From Micractinium sp. NFX-FRZ (taxonomy: Eukaryota > Chlorophyta > Trebouxiophyceae > Chlorellales > Chlorellaceae): a stretch of DNA of 29,745 bases. Position 1 is the stretch's first letter. The number at the start of each line of letters is the position of its first letter. Below the pieces are notes generated by a model. It had not been told where the DNA came from. It made no database searches and saw only the letters and a program-made list of their open reading frames with translations. The stretch covers positions 8,674-38,418 of the forward strand of contig JAPTJF010000543.1 of the NCBI GenBank assembly GCA_029339195.1. Reading direction: 5' to 3'. A program made the position numbers and the translations under genes. Below are positions 1 to 9,185 of this stretch, piece after piece.

Positions 1-2209
1 ACAAGTGATCAGGCAGCGCCTCACTTGCGCCAGCCGGTGTAGTGACACACACACACACACGTTTAAGTGATCAGGCACCGCCTCACTTGCACCAGCCGGT
101 GTAGTGACACCCCCCCACACCCCCACACACAAGTGATCAGGCAGCGCCTCACTTGCGCCAGCCGGTGTAGTGACACACACACACACACGTTTAAGTGATC
201 AGGCAGCGCCTCACTTGCGCCAGCCGGAATAATCGTCGATGAAGCCCTTCTCCATGGCCTTGGCCAGCGCCTGCTTGCGGTCGGCCTGGACCTGAGGACA
301 GGGGAGGGGGAACAAGTGGGGAGGACGAGGAGCGATACACAGTGAGGGTTGGCCTGTGCCTCTGCATTGCGGTCCGCCTGTGCTCAGCGTGCGGCTCGCA
401 GCCCGCCAGCTCAGCCCTGCCAGCTCAGCCCAGCCAGCCAGGGACCCCACTCATGCTCATGTCACTCGCCCTGCCCTGTCACCCCCCCTGCGCAAACCTG
501 CCTGCACCTTACCACAACTCCAGGTGGTGCCCGCGCAGAACAACGAGCACGCCCCCACCTCTGTCTCGTCCTCAGCGCTCGTGCTTGACTCCGCGCCCAC
601 CAGCTCATCCCAGCTGCATGGGGGGCAGGGAGGACATAGGGGCAGGTCAACAGTAGGTAGAAAGCGAGGTACACGAATGCCAAGAAAGGAAGAAACATGA
701 CAGATGGAGAGGAAGAGAGAAAAGCCAGGTCATCCCGGCTGCAGGAAGTGGCGGCGGGGGAGTATTGGGGGCATGTAAACAGTCGGCAGAAGAAGCGGCG
801 CCACATGCGCCCGCACACTTTTTTTTGTACATTATGAGACAACATCACTCAAGAACACCGCCAAACAGGGCAGCCCCCCCGCTCACGTGCACTCAAACAG
901 CTCCAGCGCCTTTGCATTGGCGTAGCAGAAGCGGTCGGGCTGACCCTCCTCCACGTCGTGCGCCAGCACGGCAAAGGGGGCATCCCACAGCGCCTTGGCC
1001 ACCTCGTAAATCTCCAGCTCCTGGGACAGGATGGGCCTGCACGGGGGGCACAAAAAGTGCACAAAAAATCACAGAGGCTGTGCGTGGGTGGGCGGGTGAG
1101 TGGGGTGGGGGGGACGGGGGGGACAGAGTGCAGGATGAGCAAATGCAATGCAGGAGTGTGAAGGGGAGTGGCGGGCGGCAGGGAATTGCAGCAGGGAGGC
1201 GCAGCAAAGTGGGGATTGGCAGGGAGCAGATGCGCGGCAGGGAAGCGCAGGGGGCGCCTGTTCAGCCTCCCATCTCCTGACTGAGGCAGGGTGGTCCTGT
1301 GGGGTTGGCACAGCAACCCACCATGAGGTGTAAGGCTGGGGGTGAGGCGGGCTGCAGAAAAGTGTGTGTGTGTGTGGTGGGAGGGGCAGGGGAGCCAGCA
1401 TGAAGCGGGAGGGGCGGGCAGCACCCTGCCCGCCTGCAAAACCTGCCGTGCCACTGCCTGCCGCCCCCGAGCGGGCGCCGGCGCCTGCCCCGCCCCCTCG
1501 GCCGACCCACCCGCCCGCCCACCTGCCCGTCTTCCGGAAGTGGCTCTCCACCAGCAGCAGGTTCTCCATGATCACTCCCGTCTGCACAGTGGGTGAAATG
1601 GTGCTGCACACTCCGGTCAGTCGTGAGGTGCAACAGAGCTCAATGGAGCCGGCTGTGTCATCACCACCATCTGTATCATCCTCAGGTGCCAGCTGTATCA
1701 TCAGCAGCAGCAGCTGTAAGTAACGTCCGCAGGTTTGACAGGGCCGAACCCATCTGCATACATTAGGGCTCTGCCCGGCGAGGACCCGTGTTTTCCAGGA
1801 GTCACACACGGAGTCCCCCAGGCAGCAAGCCAAGCAGGCAGAGGCGCCGGGGCAGCAGCAATAGCGGCAGCAGGCCGGGTGGCTGGCAGCGCGCGGCAGC
1901 AGCAGGCGGCAGGCAGCATCCTGGCCCGGCCAGGCAGCTGGTCAGGTCAGCTCACAACAGCAGCACCACAGCACCACCACCCATTGTGCGCACATCAGGC
2001 AGCACACGGCACGTGAGCACAACAGGCACAACAGGGCCCATGAGAGTGCTAGCATGTGGGGGCACCCGCACCTGAAGCCAGGGCTCCGCCGGCTTAGGGG
2101 GGTCCATCAAGCTTCCAGGTCCCTTCTTCTGGCCACCCCCCTTCTTGGCGCCCCCCTTCTTGGCAGCCACCACGACCAGCTGGCGGCGGCTGCTGCTGCT
2201 GCTGCGCAT
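1..2209 (-). CDS. Plastid-targeted MEKHLA-domain protein (3' end missing)
   Basis: Exons read right to left: 2072-2209, 1523-1581, 887-1036, 559-613 and 215-291; the last ends in phase 2 at a GTGAGG donor, so the gene continues beyond the left edge. The joined product has an N-terminal stretch rich in Ser, Arg and then Lys/Gly (MRSSSSSRRQLVVVAAKKGG), which looks like a chloroplast transit peptide. The MEKHLA domain follows, with recognisable blocks ENLLLVESHFRKTGR, LWDAPFAVLAHDV, FCYANAKALELFECTWDELVG and GFIDDYSGWRK. MEKHLA is a PAS-like fold known from plant HD-ZIP III proteins and from stand-alone algal and cyanobacterial proteins; its ligand is not established. The ATG at 2207-2209 is the first in frame after an upstream stop. 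The 559 donor (GAG/GTGGGG) was chosen for phase; a better-looking GTAAGG 35 bp downstream in the sense direction would break the frame. Confidence 0.8.
3..256. repeat. Four tandem copies of a 62-66 bp exon/donor unit
   Basis: The motif AAGTGATCAGGCA begins at 3, 65, 131 and 193, with spacings of 62, 66 and 62 bp. Copies 1+2 and 3+4 therefore form a 128 bp higher-order dimer. Each unit holds, on the minus strand, the end of the MEKHLA exon (encoding ...GWRK), its GTGAGG donor and the first intron bases, followed by a CA/TG microsatellite or, in one unit, a C-rich variant. Only the copy ending at 215 continues into a full exon. Confidence 0.9.
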
Positions 2210-2850
2210 GCTGGGCAGCAGTGCCGCAGGCCGTGCCGGGCAGCAGCCTGCAGCGATCGGCGGCGGCGGTGGCGGCGGCGGCGGCAGTTGTCAGCAGACG
2301 GCGCAGCGCATGGTGCAGCGGCTGCTGCTGCACAATGAAAGTGGCATGTGTGCTGCACTGCGCTCTCCATGGCCGCGCTCCGAGCAGACGGAAAGGCAGC
2401 TGGGGAGGCTCACCACCGACAAGGGCTGCCGGCCGCGCGGAGCACGCCATCATCGATCTGCAGCAGGAACATACAACACATTGAGTGGTGCCATCGCCGC
2501 GACGGTGGCCGACTACGCACAGCGGCATGTGCAGCTGCCCGAGCGCCTGGACTCACGTCATGGTGCGTGCCTGATGGGGTGTTCGGAGACGTTGGCGTCA
2601 CGAAGGACGTGCGCACAAGCGGAACTAGACACCCACCCCAAATGACACCTGGCACTCAATAGCTGGACGCTTTGTGTGTTCCCACTCCGCGCTATTCCAA
2701 AGAAACGTTGCACAACTGCACAATTGAAAGCGCCACGACACTTCCTTCGCCCTAAACAGGAAGCCTGAACGGGCATAGTATCGGTCACACACTGTGAGGC
2801 CGCACCTCCTGCCCTCCCATGCACCACACGAGTTCGCTTGGTTGATCGCC
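2210..2850. promoter_or_regulatory. Divergent upstream region between MEKHLA and TMEM258-like genes
   Basis: This 641 bp gap lies between two divergent starts. The side nearest the MEKHLA start (about 2245-2335) is dense in GGC/GCC and GCTG trinucleotides and is probably its 5' leader. I see no TATA element, no convincing coding exon and no RNA gene in the rest. Confidence 0.5.
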
Positions 2851-3555
2851 ATGGTGGGTTGCTTGCGGCCGCCCGACAAGGCACGCTGCCTCCCGCCGCT
2901 GCCCGCCTCCTCCAGTCCGCCGCTCTCCCGCACTGCCACACCAAGCATTGCCTGCCAGCGTTGCCCTACAACCTTCCACCCCGCATGATGCCACACCACA
3001 CATCCGTCCCAGCAGCCCGCTAGGCAACCATGGACAACTCTTGCCTCCCACTCTGCTGCTTAAGCAGGCTGACTTGGCAAACGGTTTGTCGGGGCCGCTG
3101 CCACCCTCGCTGTTCCCTCCCCTGGCAGTCAGCCTGCTGACCTGCGGTCTGCTCGCCAGGTGTGTGGGTGGGTGGACTTCTATCAACCAATGAGTTGCAA
3201 TTGTGTGGTCCACCCAGACAGCAGGACACAAGATGCTGTGCAAAGAAAGCTTATCTTGATGGCTTTGAAGCAAGTGTGTGTCGTGTGTGTGTGTGCAGCG
3301 TTCACGCGCCTGTGCTGGCCCCAGCTACATGACGGCAAAGCACGCCGATTGTCAGTGACATGCTCTACTTGCTCATTCTTAAGTTACATGCGCCCCTTGT
3401 CTTGCCGCTGCAGCTGCGCCTTCTACGTGCGAGAACAGCTGGCGGGCAAGCGTGCCAGCCTGGCGCAGGAGGTGGCGCTGGCAGCCGTGGCATCCACCTG
3501 CCTGGGTTTCGGCACCACCTTCTTGCTCCTCTGGTGTGGCGTCTACCTGGGCTGA
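2851..3555 (+). CDS. TMEM258/OST5-like oligosaccharyltransferase subunit
   Basis: Three coding exons, 2851-2853 (only the ATG), 3068-3159 and 3414-3555, give a 78-residue protein. The phases fit exactly (0, then 2), through GTGGGT and GTGTGT donors and AG acceptors. The product has two hydrophobic helices, about residues 17-37 and 52-75. Their pattern matches eukaryotic TMEM258 (about 79 residues): an LFPPLAV segment entering helix 1, a charged loop (REQLAGKRASLAQEV), and a second helix with GFGTTFLLLWCGVYL. Family members are small ER-membrane subunits of the oligosaccharyltransferase complex, which attaches N-glycans to nascent proteins. The start is set by the perfect join of ATG to an exon beginning GCTGACTTG; no other ATG in that frame is available. 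Length, topology and motif agreement make the identity strong; the one-codon first exon is the least certain part. Confidence 0.83.
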
Positions 3556-4250
3556 GCCGATGCTGAGGTGGCGCTGGGGGCTGATGCTGACCTGGCGTGG
3601 CGTGGCGCTCATGAGCTGCTGGCCCGCGCTGGTGCTGATGCTGACCAGTTAGTGTTGGTGACCTGGCGCTTCTGCCTAGGTGCTATTGCTGAACTGGCAC
3701 GGCTGCCAGGTTTATTGCTCATCCACTGGCAGTACCGCCCTGCGGGTGGGGTCCCCCATGGCACCTGTGTTCACACGATGGTCTGCCCACCTACCCCACC
3801 TCCACTGCATGCACCCAAGCCACGCTGGCTGTGCCGGTCTGCTGCCCTGAGCTGCCCCTCCGATCCCCTCCTCCCTGCCTCTGCCGCCACCCAGCCAGCC
3901 TCCCTGCTGACTCTGTGTATCCTCTCGCAGACTGAATCATGTGACTACGAGCCCGGCGTCATAACGCAGCTGCTGCTGCCACCTGTTAGACCAGATCATG
4001 CGCTGCTGCCTGTTCACCCTTTGAAGACGGAACCTTGCCGCCTGCCCCCTGGGTGCACATGGTTTGCTCGAGGGTGTTGTTGCTACATGTGAAGTATGGT
4101 ACAGGGCAAGCGAGGATTGATGCAAGGCAGGGCACAGTGCAGAGCGGGTCAACGCTGCATCTGTGCAGTGCCGCGCCTTGCTGCGCTCCTCCCGTTTCAG
4201 ACGCCTGGGCAGCAGTAGCCACAGCCGCCAAGCTGCTGCCGCCGGGCGTT
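3556..4250. other. Convergent intergenic region, no gene seen
   Basis: This stretch holds the 3' ends of the TMEM258-like gene (+) and the left secreted-protein copy (-). Near 3560-3700 there are imperfect repeats around CTGATGCTGACC. From 4121 rightwards it is part of the left arm of the inverted duplication. No TGTAA or TTACA motif was found, so poly(A) sites are not assigned. Confidence 0.5.
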
Positions 4251-4640
4251 CTACCGTGCGCCCGTTGCCTTGAGCGCTAGCGCCTTCTGCCCCTCCACCA
4301 GCGCGTCACGGAGCAGCCTGGCCAGCTCCGAGTCGCGGTAGAAGGACAGCACGTCCTCGTGATCCACTCCCCCCGTCACCTGCTCAGGCAGGAGGGGAGG
4401 CAAGGCAGGTGGGCAGTGTGGGTGGGTGGCGGGGACCGGTGGGTGCAGGAGACGAGGCTGTACAGGGCGGCGGCGCGACCGCCTGAGGCACATCACGTGC
4501 AGCCCCCTGGTTCGGCTGCTCAGCACTCCCACCCCGGCACTTGCCTTGTAGGCGAGCATCTTGCGTGCGCTTGCGCTGGCCACAAGAGAGCAGGCCAGCA
4601 GGGCGAGCAGCAGCAGGGCGGTGGCGCGGTGGGCAGCCAT
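4251..4640 (-). CDS. Small secreted protein, copy A
   Basis: Exons 4545-4640 and 4251-4379 encode 74 residues. The N-terminus has a short positive start, a leucine-rich core (ALLLLALLACSLV) and small residues ASASA, a clear signal peptide. The mature part is about 50 residues, with DHEDVLSFYRDSELARLLRD and a C-terminal EGQKAL helix-like segment. It has no cysteines outside the signal. I do not recognise the family. The intron begins GCAAGT rather than GTAAGT, so it would be a GC-AG intron; the paralogue at 8693 has GTAAGT at the same site. Coding parts are better conserved between the copies than the flanks, which suggests both are or were functional. The tail reads ALALKATGAR here and ALKAAGAR in copy B. 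Confidence 0.75.
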   Translation of the reverse strand: MAAHRATALLLLALLACSLVASASARKMLAYKASAGVGVLSSRTRGLHVMCLRRSRRRPVQPRLLHPPVPATHPHCPPALPPLLPEQVTGGVDHEDVLSFYRDSELARLLRDALVEGQKALALKATGAR

Positions 4641-4730
4641 TCTGGGGCGGTATGGGGGGTGGGTGGCGGGGACGGAAAGACTCAAAGCGAAGTAGTCCTG
4701 GCGTGGAATGGCGAATTGGTGCGTGGGCCT

Positions 4731-4741
4731 GGCTTTTATGT
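4731..4741 (-). promoter_or_regulatory. TATA-like element of copy A
   Basis: On the minus strand ACATAAAAGCC lies about 90 bp upstream of the ATG at 4640. The same element lies at the equivalent place upstream of copy B, where surrounding non-coding sequence has diverged, which supports a core-promoter role. Confidence 0.6.
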
Positions 4742-4913
4742 GAGGGTTCGGAGGCAGGTGCGTGTCGAGGCATGCCGCTCGAGGCACGAGGCAGCTGCCA
4801 GCGGCCCCCCGTGATAGTCGTCAATGTTCATATGAATATAGCGCGCAGAAGCATCCAGCAGTCCAGGACCGGCAATGGCTGCCCCTCAGAGCACAGCGTG
4901 CACAGCGCCCTGC

Positions 4914-5739
4914 GCATGCGGTGACTCTGCGGGGACTTCAACTGTTGCAATACCGTCCACTCGTCCAGAACTGGCCTTGCAGTCATGCATGCGCAGTGTA
5001 TGCATGGAACAGCCTATGACTGTGCTATGCAGGAGCGCTTGTGGCGGGCCAGCGCCGGCGGCCTTGGAAAAGCATGCTTGTCGTCCTGAGCCGCATCACG
5101 ACTGCTTCATCTACAGGCAAGCCTATTATGACCTTACATCCAAACAAACGTCACCTAATTGGGGCGCAAACCTGCCGACTTCTGGCTCAACAGCTGCTGT
5201 ACCCTTTGCCAACGGAGCTACCGTGGCATCGCTGCTGCCGCCCCAAAGGCGGCACTCGCATTTTGACTACGTCTGCCTGCGATGCCTGCTGCGCAGGTCT
5301 CCACATACATACGTGTGTTTACATGCCACACCTGGTTGTACTGCACATTAAGAAAGTAAATCCCCACCCTGAGGGCCTCGCTCGCGCATGGCATGAATAT
5401 GCCAGTTAGGAGGCAGTGGCCTCTGAGTGAGACGGTGCGCACGGCTGGGAGGTGGCACGGAAGGGTGCGCCATGCTGGCAGCTGGGAGAATGTGCACGCT
5501 TGGTAAGTCCACTGAACTGACACACACAGGTGGAAGTATGAGAATTGACTTCCCCTTGCCTGACCTGTGTCGGCTCCTTGGCCCGCTGTCACGCTGCCGA
5601 CCGACACGACGCGCCTGCTGCCAGCTTTCAATTTGTCCTGCGCGGGCCCCGCCCACTTGCATCGCAGCCATCGTTCACCTGCCATGCGCTCCAGGATCAC
5701 TTCGTCTTGAGCAGCGCGCTGTCTGCAACGAGCTTGCAA
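4914..5739. other. Intergenic region upstream of the ANK-RING gene
   Basis: About 0.8 kb with no recognisable gene. Reading frames here are open in places on both strands but show no domain, transit peptide or matched splice pattern. The right end probably contains the promoter and 5' leader of the ANK-RING gene. Confidence 0.4.
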
Positions 5740-7680
5740 ATGGCGTCCTCAGCGCGGGCCACCTGCGGCTCCGGCCACAGGTGGGGGGCTGCTGTAGATT
5801 CGGCGCGTGATGTCCTTGCATGTGGCGCCCCCTGCCTCCGCCCCTGCCCTGGCCCTAACATTCGAGCCATCTGTTGCCACCTGCCCTGCACAGCTGCGCT
5901 CAGACGCCTGCTCATCGCCTTGCCACCGTGCAGGGGCCGCGGGATCAAGCGGGAGCCTGTCGACATGGCTCCGGCCGACAGCAAGCGGAGGCCGCCTGTG
6001 CCCGCTCACGAGCCGCCGCTGCCGCTTGCCCGGCCGCAGCAGGCGGCCCCGGCAGTGCCAGGGGTGTCAAACGCAGCAGCAGCACCACCCCCATCACCAC
6101 CAGTAGCAGAGGAACCACGAGGGCAGCACCAGGGGCAGCAGCAACCTCTGCACGCATTGCCGCATGTGTGGCCGGACCCAGCCGGCGCAGCAGCAGGAGC
6201 AGCAGGAGTGCCGCCAGCTGAGCAGCAGCAGCGGTGGGTGACCACCCCTTTGGGGCAGCCGACAGAGGAGCAAGCAGTGGCGCAATGGAATGCCCTGACC
6301 TGGGAGGAAGCAATGCGCCTCTTGAATGCCCATCAACAAGCACGGGCAGCGCAGGAAACCGCAGCGGCCGAGGACGCACGAGCGCTGCTGGGTCAGGAGG
6401 ACCGCCAGGCAGTTGTGCCGGTGGCAGCAGAGGTGGCAGCGGGTGCACAAGCGGCAGCACTGCCGCTGCAGCACAGTCAGCACTGGGTGGCTGCTCCACC
6501 ACCGGTGCTGCAGCAGCAGGTGCAGCAGCAGGTGCAGCAGCAGGTGCAGCAGCCAGCTCAGCCGCCGCCGCAGCAGCAGCAGCAGCCGCAGCGGCAGCCC
6601 CCGAGCGCGGCGCAGAGCCTAGTTGAAGCTGCCACCACGGGTGGCAGCCGCAACAAGTGCCTGGCAGCGCTGTTCTCTGCCATGGCTCGACTGGAGGAGC
6701 TTGAGACGGGGCGGGAGGCACGGCAGGCGGCGCTCGACGCAGCGCTGTCAGCAGCTGCAAGCCGCAACGGCGACCCCCAGGCCTGCCAGGCCGCGCTCGG
6801 CACTCTCATTGAGGCCGGCGCTGACCCAAACGCGCACAATGGCAGCGGGCTGCCAGCGCTCCAGGCATTCATCGCCGGCCTGCGACAGCGCGGCGCGTGG
6901 AGCGAGCAGCATGTGGCGGCAGCGGCGGCGGCGCTGCTGGCAGCAGGCGCAGACCACAGCGGGCAGAGCAGCGTGGGCCTGACGCCGCTCGACTTTGCTG
7001 CCAGCTGCCAGCACCCGGCTGCGGCGCGGGCCTGCATCGGGGCACTGCTGGCGGCCGGCGCAGACCCCAATGCCCCCAACGGCATGGGCGAGCGCCCGCT
7101 CTACTCGGCAGCCTCCAACAGCAGCAGCAGTGCCGCGAGGGCGGCCATTGCCGCGCTGCTGGCAGGGGGCGCAGACCCCCTTGCCGGTGGCAGCGGCAGC
7201 CCTGTCACTGCACTGCACGGCCTGGCAGAAAACGAGGACCCGGCGGCAGCCAGGGAGGCAGCTGCGGCGCTGGCAGATGCCGTGGCTGCCCGCTGGCAGG
7301 AGGCACAGGCGGCGTGGCATCAAGAGCATGCAGAGTCAGCGGCCCGGCACCAGCAAGAGAAGGAGCAGCTTGCGGCAGAGCTGCAGCAGCGGCACCAGGT
7401 GCAGGAGGCGCTGCTGCTGCGGGAGCGAGACAACTTGCATGCAGCAAACGAGAGGCTGGCTGCCAGTCAGAACAGGTCGCGTGACCGGCTGCTGGCAGCC
7501 GCCGTGGAGCAGCAGCGGGCGTCGGCCTGCGTGGTGTGCCTGGACGCCCCCCGCACCCGGGCCCTCACCTGCGGCCACTTCTGCCTGTGCGGCCTGTGCG
7601 CCGCTGCCACCGCTGCCGCCGGCAACCGGTGCCCCATCTGCCGCAAGAAGTCGCGCACCGCCCTGGCCATCCTCCTCTAG
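5740..7680 (+). CDS. Ankyrin-repeat / coiled-coil / RING-finger protein
   Basis: The reading frame from 5934 to the TAG at 7678-7680 is uninterrupted. The best model adds a short exon 5740-5780 (ATGGCGTCC...CACAG, then GTGGGG donor) joined to an acceptor at 5933, giving 595 residues; starting at the ATG at 5965 gives 571. Domains in order: a Pro/Ala/Gln-rich low-complexity region with repeated QQQV and a polyQ run near 6515-6590; four or so ankyrin-like repeats (LIEAGADPNAHNG, LLAAGADH, LLAAGADPNAPNG, LLAGGADP) about 6790-7260; a charged coiled coil about 7290-7490; and a C-terminal C3HC4 RING (CVVC, CGHFCLCGLC, CPIC) about 7530-7640. The architecture suggests an E3 ubiquitin ligase with ankyrin substrate binding. 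The stretch just before the 5965 ATG encodes IKREP, a sumoylation-type motif, weakly favouring the longer start. The substrate is unknown. Confidence 0.82.
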   Translation: MASSARATCGSGHRWGAAVDSARDVLACGAPCLRPCPGPNIRAICCHLPCTAALRRLLIALPPCRGRGIKREPVDMAPADSKRRPPVPAHEPPLPLARPQQAAPAVPGVSNAAAAPPPSPPVAEEPRGQHQGQQQPLHALPHVWPDPAGAAAGAAGVPPAEQQQRWVTTPLGQPTEEQAVAQWNALTWEEAMRLLNAHQQARAAQETAAAEDARALLGQEDRQAVVPVAAEVAAGAQAAALPLQHSQHWVAAPPPVLQQQVQQQVQQQVQQPAQPPPQQQQQPQRQPPSAAQSLVEAATTGGSRNKCLAALFSAMARLEELETGREARQAALDAALSAAASRNGDPQACQAALGTLIEAGADPNAHNGSGLPALQAFIAGLRQRGAWSEQHVAAAAAALLAAGADHSGQSSVGLTPLDFAASCQHPAAARACIGALLAAGADPNAPNGMGERPLYSAASNSSSSAARAAIAALLAGGADPLAGGSGSPVTALHGLAENEDPAAAREAAAALADAVAARWQEAQAAWHQEHAESAARHQQEKEQLAAELQQRHQVQEALLLRERDNLHAANERLAASQNRSRDRLLAAAVEQQRASACVVCLDAPRTRALTCGHFCLCGLCAAATAAAGNRCPICRKKSRTALAILL

Positions 7681-7894
7681 TGACCCCACAACCCCTGGCC
7701 CCTCCCCCAAGTGTGATCACCCACCTGTCCTGGTCCCTGCCCTCCGGTCCTTGCCCGACTCCCCACCTGCCCCTGGCCATCAAACGTGTGCTTGTTCAGC
7801 ACTCAGCACTGGCTGTCCTTTCGTCTTGTAGTGCGAGCGCTCTCCAAAGGGAAGGCCGCACCAAGCACCGGCTGTAGCCGGCCTGCACAGTTGA

Positions 7895-7899
7895 TGTAA
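7895..7899 (+). terminator. Candidate poly(A) signal TGTAA (ANK-RING gene)
   Basis: TGTAA lies 215 bp after the stop codon, a typical position for the green-algal polyadenylation signal. Confidence 0.5.
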
Positions 7900-8388
7900 T
7901 CATGTAGCCTGTTGCCCGGCTGTGCAGCATGATGCATGCCTCGGTCACTGGGTGCTGGCTGGGTACAGTGCTGGTTGGCTGGTCAGTGAGGCAGGCATGT
8001 CTGCAGGGCTGGTGAGGGGCAGCTGGGCTCAACAGGCAGTGTGTCCAGCTGGCGGGACAGGGAGGGGACAGTTGTAGGGCAGCGGCTTATGCATCAAGCA
8101 TCGGCGGGACGGTTCAGGCAGCCCTACTGCTGTCCCCCTGCACTTTGCTGCTGGCTCCACCCATGGCAGCACCAAACAGATCATGAGAGGGGGAGTGTGC
8201 AGCAAGTCGGTTGCTCATCGCGTGTTGAATGCTCTCCTGGTTGTCCTGTCCCTGTTCAACGATAAGTTAATCCGCTGCCTCCAGTATGGAGCGACAAAAC
8301 GAGCGCATCACCCCTGACGGCAGACCCCGCGCACACGTGCCCCAAATCAAAAGTAAGAAACACACAGCTAGGCACATGTTCGCACGCG
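7900..8388. other. Intergenic region, no gene seen
   Basis: Between the putative end of the ANK-RING transcript and the start of the right inverted-duplication arm I see no coding exon or RNA gene. Confidence 0.4.
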
Positions 8389-8587
8389 GCACTGTGCTGT
8401 GCACGCTGTGCTCTGAGGGGCAGCCGTCGCCGTTCCTGGCCTGCTGTGCCCTTCTGCTCATGACGCTCGCGAATTGCTCGTGGAAACTGGCGACTGCTGC
8501 GCGGGCGCCTGCTGGTGCCAGCAGCTGCCTCGCTGCCTCGGCATGCCTCGACATGCACCTGCCTCGCATTCCGAACACTTGGACCCC

Positions 8588-8598
8588 ACATAAAAGCC
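8588..8598 (+). promoter_or_regulatory. TATA-like element of copy B
   Basis: ACATAAAAGCC about 95 bp upstream of the ATG at 8693, conserved with copy A at the equivalent position. Confidence 0.6.
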
Positions 8599-8692
8599 AG
8601 GCCCTCACATCAAAACGGCATTCAACTAGCCAGGCCTACTTCGCCTTGCAACGCTCTCCGTCCCCACCGCCCACCCCCATCCGCGCTCCAGA

Positions 8693-9072
8693 ATGGCTGC
8701 CCACCGCGCCACCGCCCTGCTGCTGCTCGCCCTGCTGGTGGCCTGCTCCCTGGTGGCCAGCGCAAGCGCACGCAAGATGCTCGCCTACAAGGTAAGTGCC
8801 CGGGTGGGAGTGCTGAGCAGCCGAACCAGGCGGTTGCACATGATGCGCGTCATGCGTCCGCCTGGCCCAGTACCGCCTCGTCTCCTGCACCCACCCGTCC
8901 CCGCCACCCACCCACACCGCCTGCCTTGCCTCCCCTCCTGTTTGAGCAGGTGACCGGAGGAGTGGATCACGAGGACGTGCTGTCCTTCTACCGCGACTCG
9001 GAGCTGGCCAGGCTGCTCCGTGACGCACTGGTGGAGGGGCAGAAGGCGCTCAAGGCCGCGGGCGCACGGTAG
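8693..9072 (+). CDS. Small secreted protein, copy B
   Basis: Exons 8693-8791 and 8950-9072 encode 73 residues, nearly identical to copy A. There is one extra Val in the signal-peptide core (ALLLLALLVACSLV) and a tail ending KAAGAR. The donor here is a canonical GTAAGT and the acceptor TTTGAGCAG. The mature region starts near RKMLAYKVTGGVDHED and is predicted mostly helical and charged. The family is not recognised; a secreted peptide or an organelle-lumen microprotein is possible, but nothing in the sequence shows a function. The initiator context CAGAATGG is shared by both copies. Confidence 0.8.
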
Positions 9073-9185
9073 AGCGACCACCGGCGGCAGCAGCTGCTGC
9101 TACGGCTGGAATGGGAGTGGAGCAGCACGGCACGGCACGGCGCAGATGCAGCATTGAACCGCTCTGCACTGTGCCCTGCTTTGCA

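Larger units (their letters stand above)
4121..4913 (-). repeat. Left arm of inverted duplication
   Basis: The reverse complement of this interval aligns with 8389-9185. It carries the same promoter, two-exon secreted-protein gene and 3' flank. Matching landmarks include TGTGCACGCTGTGCTCTGAG upstream, ATAAAAGCCAGGCC in the core promoter, the whole intron, and CCGCTCTGCACTGTGCCCTG downstream of the stop. The arms have diverged by substitutions and small indels. They face outward, about 3.5 kb apart. Confidence 0.9.
8389..9185 (+). repeat. Right arm of inverted duplication
   Basis: Homologous in reverse orientation to 4121-4913, covering promoter, both exons, intron and 3' flank of the small secreted-protein gene. 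Homology fades just beyond the shared GCACTGTGCCCTGC and TTGCA segment near 9185. Confidence 0.9.

Noticed and set aside
1..256. CRISPR-like array at the left edge
   Set aside because: The units are contiguous copies of an exon/donor junction with microsatellite spacers, in a eukaryotic gene; no unique spacers.
5218..5739. Minus-strand open frame of 173 codons upstream of the ANK-RING gene
   Set aside because: No domain, signal or homologue recognised and no splice pattern; probably chance.
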